Shown piece after piece: positions 44,148-56,100 of a stretch of 64,000 nucleotides of DNA. How positions within the stretch are numbered: position 1 is the stretch's first letter; every line of letters begins with the position of its first letter. A program made the translations under genes and the position numbers. This DNA is from Amphiura filiformis (taxonomy: Eukaryota > Echinodermata > Ophiuroidea > Amphilepidida > Amphiuridae): the NCBI RefSeq assembly GCF_039555335.1, contig NC_092646.1:27767780-27831779 (forward strand), written 5' to 3'. The notes beneath the pieces are model-generated. The model had not been told where the DNA came from. It made no database searches and saw only the letters and a program-made list of their open reading frames with translations.

Positions 44148-47100
44148 GTAATTTTTAACAAAAGTTTTTAAAAACTCCTAACATGATCATGTGATTGATT
44201 GATGAATGATGAACTTGCGGCCTACATTACAATGATTAAACTTTTAAAAGTTTTGCAGTATGACAGTACAGTTTTATGTAGCGTGGCGCTTCTCCGGGGG
44301 GGCTGCTGAAAAGGTAAATTTTGCGGCCCCGTTCAATCATAATTCATCAACAGCCCGAAAAGGCAGACTGCCTTTTACTAGCCTGTATCACGTTTCAGCG
44401 AAAGTACGTCTGTAGTACATACCTGTTTTTAATGACGTTGCAACAATGTTTCTGTTGTCAGCAATAACACCTTGCATTCATACTTTTGAGTTTGTATGGA
44501 GGACGTTCGTACACATTATAAATAAGTGAAATCAGACTATCCTGAAAGGAATTTAGGTAACGAATTGAACGACACTGACCTCGCAGCAGCTAATGTTTTC
44601 ATGTAAACATGGCGGCGTCATTAGACATTTTTAGCCTACGTTTCGTAACCTACTATCGGATCGTTGAAACAAGAAAATCTCATTCCCGGCCTCATTCACG
44701 AATTCACTCACCTTCCTACACCACCAGTTGAAATAAAACTCAAAACATCCCGTGTTATTCCTCAAAACTACATGCACCTTCATTAATAAAAAATTGAAAT
44801 CCTAGTAGAAATCCGTTATCGAAAATTGTTTGATATAAAACGTCAACAAAAGTAATTTTTCTGAAGAGTAGATACCTGTCAAAATGGCGGCTCGCAGTCG
44901 CATCCCCTGCTTTGTACATGTACCCAGGTCACGGTCTGTCTACGTGACGAACAGTCAGGGTCAGAGGACAGCGCAACCTGTATGCCGTAATTCAGTGTTC
45001 GAAATAAGTGGTTGTCCTGTTGTCCGGGACAACCAAAATGTATGTCGGACAACCCAAAATGCTGTAGGCAGTTGTCCGAAGGACAACCATAAAAATGTGC
45101 ACTGCTGTTACCGAGTAAGCTTAATATAAAATGCACTGCATATATCTTGAATTGAAATGTTCAGAAGAAATAAGGCCGTATAAAATTAATGTTTTGGTTC
45201 TCGTCCAGAGGATTTTCATGAATTGATGAGGGAGGGAGGTGTTTTTTTTTTTTTTTTCAATGTAAACAGGCTTTTTTGGTTATTAGTATATTTTTCGAAC
45301 ATTAACCATAATGTCATTTTTTTTTTAAATTTTTTTTTTTTTTTTTTTTTCAAATGTGAGATTCTCAGGGATAAACCCCTAGAGTACCACAAAAAGACTT
45401 GGAAGTGATGCTTGTTCTCTAATAAACTTATTTATATGTATGAAGATTTCATAAATCATTCCAACGGCTAACAAATTGAAAAATCTAAAAAAAAAAAAAA
45501 CTCTGACAAATCCCAGAAATTGAGGAGGGAGGGGCGAGAACCAAAATATTAAATTTTTACACGGCCTAATGACCAAAAATGTTGGTAGTTGTAGTAAAAA
45601 CCTGGGCCTCAAGGAAGAACAGATGATTAATTGTGTTTTCAACTGATTGAGTGTCCCAGGTTAAAGAAGAAATAAAACAAAACAAAACAAAAAACTCCCC
45701 TAAATTTGTAGCCAATATTTTATACCTAACCTTGGCCATGTGCATGTATTGGTATTCGGTTATAATGTAAACAGCTGGCTTGGGGGGCAAATATATTTGA
45801 TATTTTATTAGCAACAAGGTGAGTTTGGGGAAAGTGTGCGATGTGTGAATATTTTAAACATTGGCGGCTGTGTACTGTTTTTTAAACTTGCAACTTAAGC
45901 TCAAAAGGTCATAAAAGTTTCGGACAACCAAAAATATTTTCGGACAACGAAAACATTTGTTGAGGTTGTCCGGTGGACAACCTCAAAAAATACCTTAATT
46001 CGAACGCTGCCGTAATATATGCGTGACATGGGCACAACAACAGGGCGAACAGGCCCACGTTGGATTCTTGGAACCATTGGATTACGGAAGAAATATTCAT
46101 ACCAGGACTGAAGCAATGTGGTCATTTCTATGTTTGTACCGGGTAAGTACCGGACATTTTTCAACACGGAGCTAGCGGAGATTACAACAAATTCGTCCAA
46201 AGGTAAGCAAAGGGTTGGGGATCGCATTTTTAACTTTGACTAACTGTTTCGGAGTTAAAAGACATGCTAAAAGTAGACCATTTCGGGGGCTGTATTTGGT
46301 GTACATGTGACGTTTTGAACAGAGTAAAAAATGACCATTTATTCGCTATTGCTGATATACTCGCCGAATGAGATCAGGTATACCGAAAAGGTTGACCCAA
46401 GTTTTTTTGACGATGGTTTGAAAAAGTGCAAAGCCAAAGAGCAATTTTATTAAATCATTAAGGCGCTACGGAACTACCGAAAATTTGATGTATACTAGTC
46501 CCATTTTTTTCAAAATTTTTAAATTTGTTTCTTTTTTTGCCGCCCCTTTTCGACTACGGCTTCTTCTTCCGCCGCCCTTCTTTTTTGCCTCCCTGATTTT
46601 ATCCCGGGGGCGAGGGGCTCGTGTCCCCAAAGCTGGGCATGATTACAAAATTTTCAAGTAGGTTTTTTCACATGGAAATTATTTTGTTTAAAAAGGTGAT
46701 CATTTAACTTAAAAAATGAGGGGTCAACCATATGCATGTCTGTAGCTCATATCAACAAAGTTATGAGCAAATGTCTGTTTTTAAAATTTTTCATTTTTCT
46801 GCGGCCATCATTGACAATGCCTGTACAAATGAGCCAGTAATGCATCATTTTTCACCACGATGATCCGTTTTACACAAAGGCGATTTTATTTTATGAAATC
46901 TAACTATCAGTCACTGCATGATCATGATGATGACTTCTGTATCAAGGATAAAGGACCAGCACTTTGACTACCGGTACGTCTCAAGTTTCTGGTGTCCAAA
47001 TTTCAAAATTTTGTATTTTCCTGGGGATTACACAGTTAAGCCATTTACTGTGGTCGCAACTTTTTGAGTTGAACGTCGCCCTCTATAATTCTCGATCATT

Positions 47101-50100
47101 AGAAGATGTACCTTCTGCGTCAGCATACTTTTCTACACAACCGAACCTTGACCTAGCAACGACCGTGTGATTGGTCAGTTCTTAAAAGCTGTGTTTGTGC
47201 CGTAAGCGCAGGTATTTGCGTAGCAAATAACTGTGCGTACAGCGTACCCAAGTTGGCTCTCATGATCGAGAATTTAATATTTTGGCTATAGGAAGGTAAA
47301 TTAATTAGCAAAATAATAGATCCAGGTGGTTGTATGATTGGTTGATGCATTCAAGTGTCAAGCGATATCGCTGGGAAGTTGAGATTTCTTCAACTTGCAA
47401 AAGCGACATCATTTTTGCCTCAGTGATTTGAATCAATTGATCGGCTCGACGCTCTGGAAATGTAAGTATAAAATACTCAGAGATGTAGACTCAAGTCGTG
47501 TGACTTGAACTTGAGTCTGACTCAAGTCACTATTTTTGGGACTTGTGACTTGACTTGCAACTTTTGCAAAAGGCCACGCCTTTTGAACTCGCCACCCAAA
47601 AATGGTGGTTTTGTTACGCTTTTCCAAATCGAGACTCGTTCAAATTGTCATATCTCTGCTTACACAAAAGGTATTGTAGTGTGTTTGGTGTCATTTTGTA
47701 GCTAAATGAGTGCCCTAGCAGACCTCCAAAGGAGAATTGTTTATCAGCTAAGATAGTGGAGTTATAGTTTTTTGAGTTGAGAATGGCCGAGGTGGTTGTT
47801 GAGGCGGTGGCGGTATGTACAAAGTCTATGAGAAATACAGATTTTGTGTGTGCGCGTTGAATCAACTGATCATATCTTTACATCCATATGGGCTACAGGC
47901 ATGGTTAAGAGCTCTTTTGAAAGATTATTAATTATGCTAATTGTTTTTTTAAAATCATTTTGAACTCTTTATGATTGGTTTAGTCTATAAAATACAAACT
48001 TTTACGTACAAAACTACCCGTTTTCACAGTAAACACTGTAGTAAGCAATGCGGGTGTCTTCAAAATCTAAAAGTTTCTGTCAATATTTAATTACTTATCC
48101 TATCATAGTCAAAGTATACATTCTCTGAGAGGAAATTTGATGAGGAATCTAAATATGGACTTACTTTTTCTGTATGGGTTAGGGGTAAAATTAGGCATCG
48201 GAGTTTCGCGCGATCACGCAAAAAGCGCAGAAAATCACGATTTTGGGGGTCCATCGCGATTTTGGTGGTCCATCGTGAATTTTGAGAATTTTGCCAAACA
48301 CACTACTTTTCAATGTAAATTCACCAATAATAACCTTTTTACAACATAACAGGCTTCCCGTTAGTGTGCGTCATTGCGACAAACCTGCTGAGAAGTAAAT
48401 TCTGCAATATTTGTAAATGCAACGTCAGGAAATCGTGCACTTTTTGCATGCTTTCCGAACGATCGCTGGCCTGGGGAAGTCCCGATTGATTTATTTACAA
48501 CCAAGCATGTGCCGCTAACGTGCGGTTAATGTTTATTTAATTATTAAATCACAACCTGACAATATTCAATTTTTAATATTTTAAGTTTATTTTCTCATAA
48601 ATAATCTAGGTTTCCTTTATTAGTATTATTATTACGATGAATAAAAGCAATTTTAAAGACAATATCCAAATGATAACCCCTTTTTCGTATTATTTGTGGT
48701 AGCGCGTGTTTTAGTTTTTGTAGCATCAACAACACGTTAATTTAAAAAAAGAAATGCGGAAGTGAAAGTACGAACGAAAATTGCTCAAGATTGACAGACT
48801 TTGCTCATGTTTTTGCACCTGTTTTTGACCACGTTTCGGACCAAAACTGACACAGAAATGAGAAAAATTAGCATGGCGCAAACGGAGATGGAATATCACG
48901 GCGAAAATGCACTTTTATTTTTTTTTAACAATCAACATTTGATGAGGTGTAGACCCAGGGTACGTGTGTATCGTCATAATCGTGAATTTCAGATGGAAGA
49001 AAAAAAATCTGTCTGGACGCAAGTTTTTGACTAGCAGCAGGGTAAATACTGGAAAACGCATTTTCGCGCTTTTTGACTTGAATTTTCGCGCATTTTCGCG
49101 CTTTATAAAAAACCGGCCGCGCATTTTGCCGTTTTAAATCGCGCGAAACTCCGGTGCCTAGGTAAAATGTTGCAGTTCAAAATATGTTGGATTGTAAAAA
49201 AAAATTGAACATATTTTGGGACACCCTGTATTCCGAGATTACCAAACAGCTGTGATTTTTTTTCTTTCCAAGTCAGTAGGCTCCCCCTAACCTCTATCCA
49301 AATCAATGTTGTTTACTGTCAGTTTATAACTGCAAGTTAGTAATACACAAATGTAAGCAATGCATTAAGTGACCCATTTTTTATTTGGAATTTTTTTTAT
49401 TCCACCCTGTATAACTTCAAGGTCACCCTGTACAATGAGTTGAAATGTGTATACCGTATTTCGTCAAATAGTCGCCCCCCCTCAAATAAACGCCCCACCA
49501 CGTTTTTCACCCAAGATGTTTCAAAAATTCCGATATTTCCATGCTATCTTGTGTAGTACATGTAAGCTTACCAAGATGCTCCCATGGTCGGTAATAGCAG
49601 CAATAAATGGCGAAAATCTGCATCGTAAACCCGGAAGTGAACCAAAAGTCAGTGTCAAAGGTTCATAGTTCGTCATTTTAGCGTGACTTTTAAGCTTACC
49701 TAATGATTTTAACGGGAATTGTCGTGCTAAAAATGACCTCTAATAAACGCCCCCCCTTGGGAAAATGTAACGCCCCCGGGGGCGTTTATTTGACGAAATA
49801 CGGTATTTGAATTGCTTATGCCTTCAGCTTTTCAAAAATGTATACTTTTGCTAGTTTAGGGTTGATAGTTGTGTTCTAATTTGAAACTTGATTGGTGTAA
49901 AAATTCATAATATTTGTGATGTAACGCTAAGGGTGGCGAGTTCAAAACACATGGCCAAAATGACTTGACTTACTTGTGACTTACACAAAATGACTTGGAC
50001 TTGACAAAAATGACTTGTCACCAACGCAAGTCTGAGGTTACTTTCCTGTAAATTGAAATTTATGGACTACCGTAGAATTTGTGAATATTAGTAGACGGTA

Positions 50101-53100
50101 GACCTAAAACTTGTTCTTGAACTACAATGTACCAATGTGACCATAAGCTTCACTATTATAGTGATTAGTGCATCAGACTTTGTTAGTACTGTACTCCGAA
50201 ACTCAATTTGATTTCCGCCATATTGAATACCCAATCAACAAATCCCACAATGACCAACGGGTGAATAGACTTGTAGTGACTTGTGACAAATTGTGACTTA
50301 CTTGTGACTTGACTTGTCATTTGATGACTTGTGACTTGACTTGACTTGCAACTTTTTCAAAATGACTTGACTTACTTGGGACTTGGACATAAGGACTTGT
50401 GACTTGGACTTGACTTGCAAAAAATGACTTGTTGACATCTCTGTAAACACTGAGCATGTGTGAGAATCGCTTTTCTGCAAAAGCAATAGAGTATAAATTC
50501 AGCTTGCTAGTAGAGCAGCTAGAGCTAGAGAACAAATGTTGTGCTTTCAACATCTAGTCAGATTTGCTGAAGAATGACACCGTGCATTTAGCAATGGAAG
50601 TTCATTCATAGTAAACAGCGGAATGTTGACAACAGATCGCATCAAAAATAATGCTAAAATGATGCACTTCACCAAAATTTTGAACTGTTCAAAATAAGCA
50701 ATTTTTTATTCACCAGGGCATCTGATTTGCTATTGTAGCTACATGTACTTTGCTAAGCCTGATAAGCGTAGCGGTACAAACCGTAAAAGCGAGAATGTTG
50801 AATTTAACTTTGTTAGAATGTTTCCTGCAAAATCTTATGCAAAAATCAAGTTTGAAACATGTTTTTTGTGCAAATTATGATTAAGTCGTATTTTGCGAGT
50901 TTTTTCTTTGAAAATTGAATTCTAAACGCCCCACATTTTGAACATGCAACGCCCCCGTTTTTTAATGTAGTCCCTAACATTTAATTTGCTACGGTACGGT
51001 ATTTAAATATTTTGAATTGTTTTTGTTTGGTTTTTGCAGATCGGCTGTATTTTGCCACCTTGCGGAATAAACCCCGGAGTACTACTAATACACACTACTT
51101 CAGTATAGATGATGAATTAATGTATGAAAAGTAAGTCAAACAAGTGTTTTTCAATTCTCAGTCATGGTTAGGACTCAGAAATCATACTGTGTCCAAACTG
51201 CAGGGTTCCAAAATAGAGACTTCAGAATTTTTTCATTCAGCCTCATCAGGAGCAGACCTGGGATTCGAACCCTTGACCCTTGGATTTACAGTCCAACGCT
51301 TAAACCGTTAGGCCAGGCTCCCCTCTACCTCAGGTACAATATTTCAGGGATAGTTTTCCATGTTTTTTACAGATGCAAGAGAAAACATGTAATTTTGTAA
51401 AGTATAGAAAACTATGTCTGAGTTGGGTTTGATGCGTTATTTGTATGTAAATGACATTTTTACATTTTTCATCTTCCAAAGAATTCATTGCAGTTGTCAA
51501 TTACTAAAACCCAGGATATTTTTTATTCGCTATAAATGCGCTTTATTTAAACGCAAATAAATTTTTTTCATATGTGCTCGCCATTACCTCTGTTTCTCTA
51601 AACACAGGCCTTGTGTTTTAGATTTTTGCAGGTGAGTTGTTTTACTGCTCCCCTGACATTTTTAAGGAGAGTGGTCAAGCTGTTTTAAAAGGAGATTGGT
51701 GGGCGAGCCAGGAGAGTTGGTCTTCATGCCTAATGGACACCTAGTAGAATGCAAAAAGTGTAATTTTGGATTCAAGTATATTTTTACTGATCAATATTTA
51801 GTCATAATTTGTTAATAAACTTCTGTGAAAACTATTGGGTAAAGTCATAAAAATCAGCTCCTGTGATCCTGCATTTAAGGGGATTGATTTATAGCTCACA
51901 CCAAAAGCATTTTAAAAGGAGAGCTGTAGGAGAGTGACAGCTCTAGCTCTCCTCAAAACAAAAGGCCTGTAAACAAGTATACTCAAAAAACAACATTCAT
52001 AGGAGATGACGCCTTGCCGCAGTAGGCAAACCCTGGCTTTCCATAACCGACCAATCAATTGTCATATTATCGCTTTAACAACTTCTTTGTTCATGAGCTG
52101 ATAGCTTCGTAAGAAAAAACATTTAAGAAAACCACTTACTTTCAAACGCTAGTGCGAACCCTGCTTGCGGATAATGAAAGATTGATGAGAGTTATGATGT
52201 TTAAGATTAGTTGTGTAAATTACACTTAATGGCAATTTGGCAACCACATCCATGTTGACATTTCCATCAAATATGATATTGTACGATTTGTTGTGCTTCT
52301 TTTAAAATCTATTCAGGAGTGCAGTAACCATGGTAACATGACTTGCATGATCATAGTCTTTAACAGTTCACATACCATAGAATTTTAGAAACGTTTGTAT
52401 TATGGCTCTGGTTTTTTTAACATGTATCAAAAGGCTAAATGACACTTTGGGAGACCCCAGCAGAAACACATGACCTATTTCTGGATAACTTTTTATATTT
52501 TTATGTAGTGTATACCTAGGCTAATCTCCCATAGCTTAACAAAATTTGTCCCAGTTTTCTTTCTTTACTTATGACAAGACCAAATGTCCAATTGTTAACG
52601 GAAATTTGTCAACCTAACAAAAGTGACTAATTTGTTTTGTTTACAAAATAAAACCAGATCAGCTCTAAGTATTCTGTTCAATATTTTATGAACACATGTT
52701 AGTACAAGATCCAAGAAATCCAAGATTTACCTAAATAATTTCTAACATGAAAAAATTTTGAGCACTTGAAAATTATGTTTCGGACGTTACATTTTCCGTT
52801 AACAATCTTGCTCTATTTTTAACATCTTCTAAGTGATTGTTTTATCATGTAAAACATACACAAATACTTTAAATGTTTGCCTCAGGGCAATATAAATAAT
52901 TGCAAGTGCAAATTTTGTATCGGTTGAATGTTTTCAAATTATGGTGAAGCATTACTTAAATGGGTCTCATTTTCCGTTAACAGTTTTGTAACATCCGAAA
53001 GAATACATATTGTCTTATAATTATGTGAAGAACAATAGTAGCTTTGAATTTTCATTATTAAGTTGAAGTAGACATGACAACAAGTATCTAAATGAAAAAT

Positions 53101-56100
53101 GATTTCACTTCCTCTTGACTTTATGTAAAATGTTGGCCACACAACATTTCCGTTAACAATGGTAACATCCGAATCAAATGTAACATCCGAGACACAAAGA
53201 GTGACATTTTGTTGAAGAAATTTAATTAGAGGGGAAATAAAAAGGTCAAATGGATCTGAAATCATGGGAAGGCCATAGTAGAAATATTTTTTACCATACC
53301 CAGTTTTGTTCTTTGAGTGTGCAAACTGTTAACATGTCAAGTTTGTTTCGGATGTTACAAGGCAAAATGTTAACGGAAAGTGAGGCCAATAACAGGGCAT
53401 TGTAAGAAGATTTTAGAATATACACTTAAATGAATGTGAATTTCTAGTAAATATGGTGTACATCCTCATTTTCCTAATATTGCTGACTCCATTTTACCTT
53501 TGTAAACCTTGCTAGTGGAAAAAATTACAAGTTGTTAGCTCTACAATATCTATTGTCTCTATGCATAACACATCAGATAAAAAGCAACATAATTAATTTG
53601 GTTCACTCCTTTCAAATTAATTTCATTACTGACATATACACATGTCCTAAGAAATTTATTTTAAATTTGAAAAGCAACTTACACTGAATATTTCTCCATT
53701 ACACTAGCAAAATACTTTGATTTAAAATGTGTTTCGGATGTTACCCATTTTTTGTTAACAAGTCCAAAATGAAGTTGTAATTTCAATTAACTTTATAATA
53801 TTTTAGCATTAGATGATATCTAAAACTTATTGAAAATAATTAAGTAGCAATTTTGTCATAATCATTTATTTCAAAATTGAAAAAAAGCTGCATTTTCATA
53901 AAAAAGTGATCATTTTAACATAAAATATATGTATGTACGTATGTGTTAGGCCTATATTGGAATCACTATGCACATATACCAGAAACGAAGCAGGAGAAAT
54001 ACTTACTATGCTTCGTACAGCTTCATTATGTCCGATAAAACAATAAATTATCAATGGAAACAAATTAACCACTAAGAAAAATACTCTTACAACAGAACAA
54101 GTTTCATGGGAATTATTTGTTAACACCGACTTATGAGCTGTTTTAATACGATCAGTTTTTGCATATTTTATATGTGTGCAAATGATAAATGATTGTGCCT
54201 TGCATTAAAAAATGTATGAGTGTCCATCATGGCAACATACCTGTTATAATGCAATGATCTCATGTTTGTTAATTCAACTTCCAACCATCAAACTTTGTAA
54301 AAATGTTAACATCATGTAACATCCGAATCACTGCCTTTAATTATACACATATTTTGAATCATTTGAATAATTTCAACAGGTTTTCTCATTCAAAGTGATT
54401 GATATTATGCTAAAATAATGAAATGTGCCAAATGTTTCCGAGTGTGATCGGAAATAGGGTAACATTTGGTGAAAAAATAGGATTTATTCAAATTTCCATA
54501 AAAAATGGTTTTAATTTGGTGGAAAGGATTATATTTTAATAATCTAAAAAAAAAAAAAAAATTTGTCGCAAATTTTGTGTTTTCCGTGCCGCTAAAGTTG
54601 CGTGCATTATTTGTAGCGTGAGGGACGGACACTATGTTGCATTTTTATGAAAATACTTCTCTTAGGAAGAGATTAGCTATTGTCAATTTTTGTTTACAGA
54701 TTATTAGTACAACCCTTGCTACAGGAAATATCAATGAGATTTGTAATTGGATGTCTTCCAGAAGATAGGAGGGGTCATGGAAGGTGAACTCTAGAAATTT
54801 TGTCCGTCCCTCACAGATAAAAATCCAAAAAGTTTTTTTCTCTGAGAAACATTTCAAGGAATTAAATTAGCATATACCATATCTATCAATATTAGTGCTC
54901 ACCTTACTAGAGATAAAGAAACTAAAATTCCCAATCTTTAAATCTAAGAGTTATTAGTCCTTAATTGATGTGAGGGACGGACATGTCCGTCCCTCACACC
55001 AACTTATTTTGGATGTACAGGTACCAATGTATGTTGAGTGAAAATATTTTTGTTTACATATCAATAGTGCAACCCCTGCCACATGAAATATCAATGAGAT
55101 TTTTAATTAGATGTCTTTCAGAAGAGAGTTGGAGGTCATGGAAGGTGAATGCTAGAAATTTTGTCCGTCCCTCACGGATAAAAATCCAAAAAAGTTGTTT
55201 CTCTGAGAAATATTCTAAGGAATTAAAATAGCATACACCCTATCTATCAATATTAGTGCTCACCTTACTAGAGATAAAAGAAACTAAAATTACCAATCTT
55301 TAAATCTAAGAGTTATTAGTCCTTAACTAATTAAGGGACTGACATGTCCGTCCCTCACACCAACTTATTTTGGATGTACAGGTACCAATGTATGTTGAGT
55401 GAAAATAGTTGGCCACTAAATATTAAACCCAATTCTTCTACCCAGTCAGAGAGTCTGTCTAAAACAAATTCATGCCAATCCCAGAAGGTCATGCTCCCAA
55501 ACATTTGGAATTGAAGATCCTGTTGCTAAAAAAAGAGGGTCTGTCCGTCCCTCACACCAACTTATTAAAATTAATATTATTGTTAATTACTGCTTCTTTA
55601 TCAGTAAAACTACAATTGGATATTGAAAACAAACAGCATGAAGTAAAACTTCTGTGTAATTTGAAATTAAAAGTGAATTACACACTGAATAAGATATTTA
55701 GGCCATCATATGTCCGTCCCTCACAGACAAGCTGTCCGTCCCTCACACAAGTATTTAGCGGGTATAATCATATGATATTTCCACTGAACTTGAATTATTT
55801 TGACAACTGCATTTCATTTAGATGTCAAGGATAGCATTAGGGGTGGATTTGGAGAAATCTTGCCAAATTTGAAATTTTGTAACATTTTGTCCGTCCCTCA
55901 CATAGAAAATGTCCGTCCCTCACATAAACTTTGGACCCGCTTCATAGGCGCCTTGAAAACAAACTGAGTCAAATTTCTTAATTTTTGGAGGGATGGAACA
56001 TTACTCTTTCATGAAAAGTATATATTGATTAAACATGTGTATAAGTTTCAATAGAAAACTTGAAGATGTAACTAATGGTAGTGATTGCTTATTCTATTGA

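Larger units (their letters stand above)
47478..50443. mobile_element. 2.97-kb hAT-like element with GACTTGACTTG subterminal repeats
   Basis: The left end is CAGAGATGTAGACTCAAGTC and the right end GACTTGTTGACATCTCTG. The flanks AAAATACT and TAAACACT agree at six of eight positions. Dense CTTGACTTGTGACTT repeats occur near both ends (47490-47560, 49960-50430). Two further elements sit inside (48192-49160, 49452-49805). No transposase frame. Confidence 0.75.
44148..51039 (+). other. CDC14: CDC14 intron 1, transposon-filled
   Basis: It contains a 1.03-kb hAT-like element (44993-46019) with a nested MITE and a 2.97-kb element (47478-50443) with two nested elements. In the rest (44150-44990, 46020-47470, 50444-51039) I see no exon. 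A fragment of the CGTATTTCGTCAAATA MITE family may lie at 50925-51003. Confidence 0.8.

Noticed and set aside
44884-45129. 81-codon frame starting MAARSRIP near a GATGGCGG-like start
   Set aside because: It runs directly into the hAT-like element at 44993 and lies in CDC14 intron 1. ATGGCGG words occur at several non-genic places here (8692, 44608).
45901-46227. 108-codon minus-strand frame
   Set aside because: It overlaps the right end of the hAT-like element and shows no recognisable domain or splice context.
51248-51322. Functional tRNA-Tyr gene
   Set aside because: The acceptor and T stems do not pair properly and two extra bases are needed, so a SINE head or pseudogene fits better.
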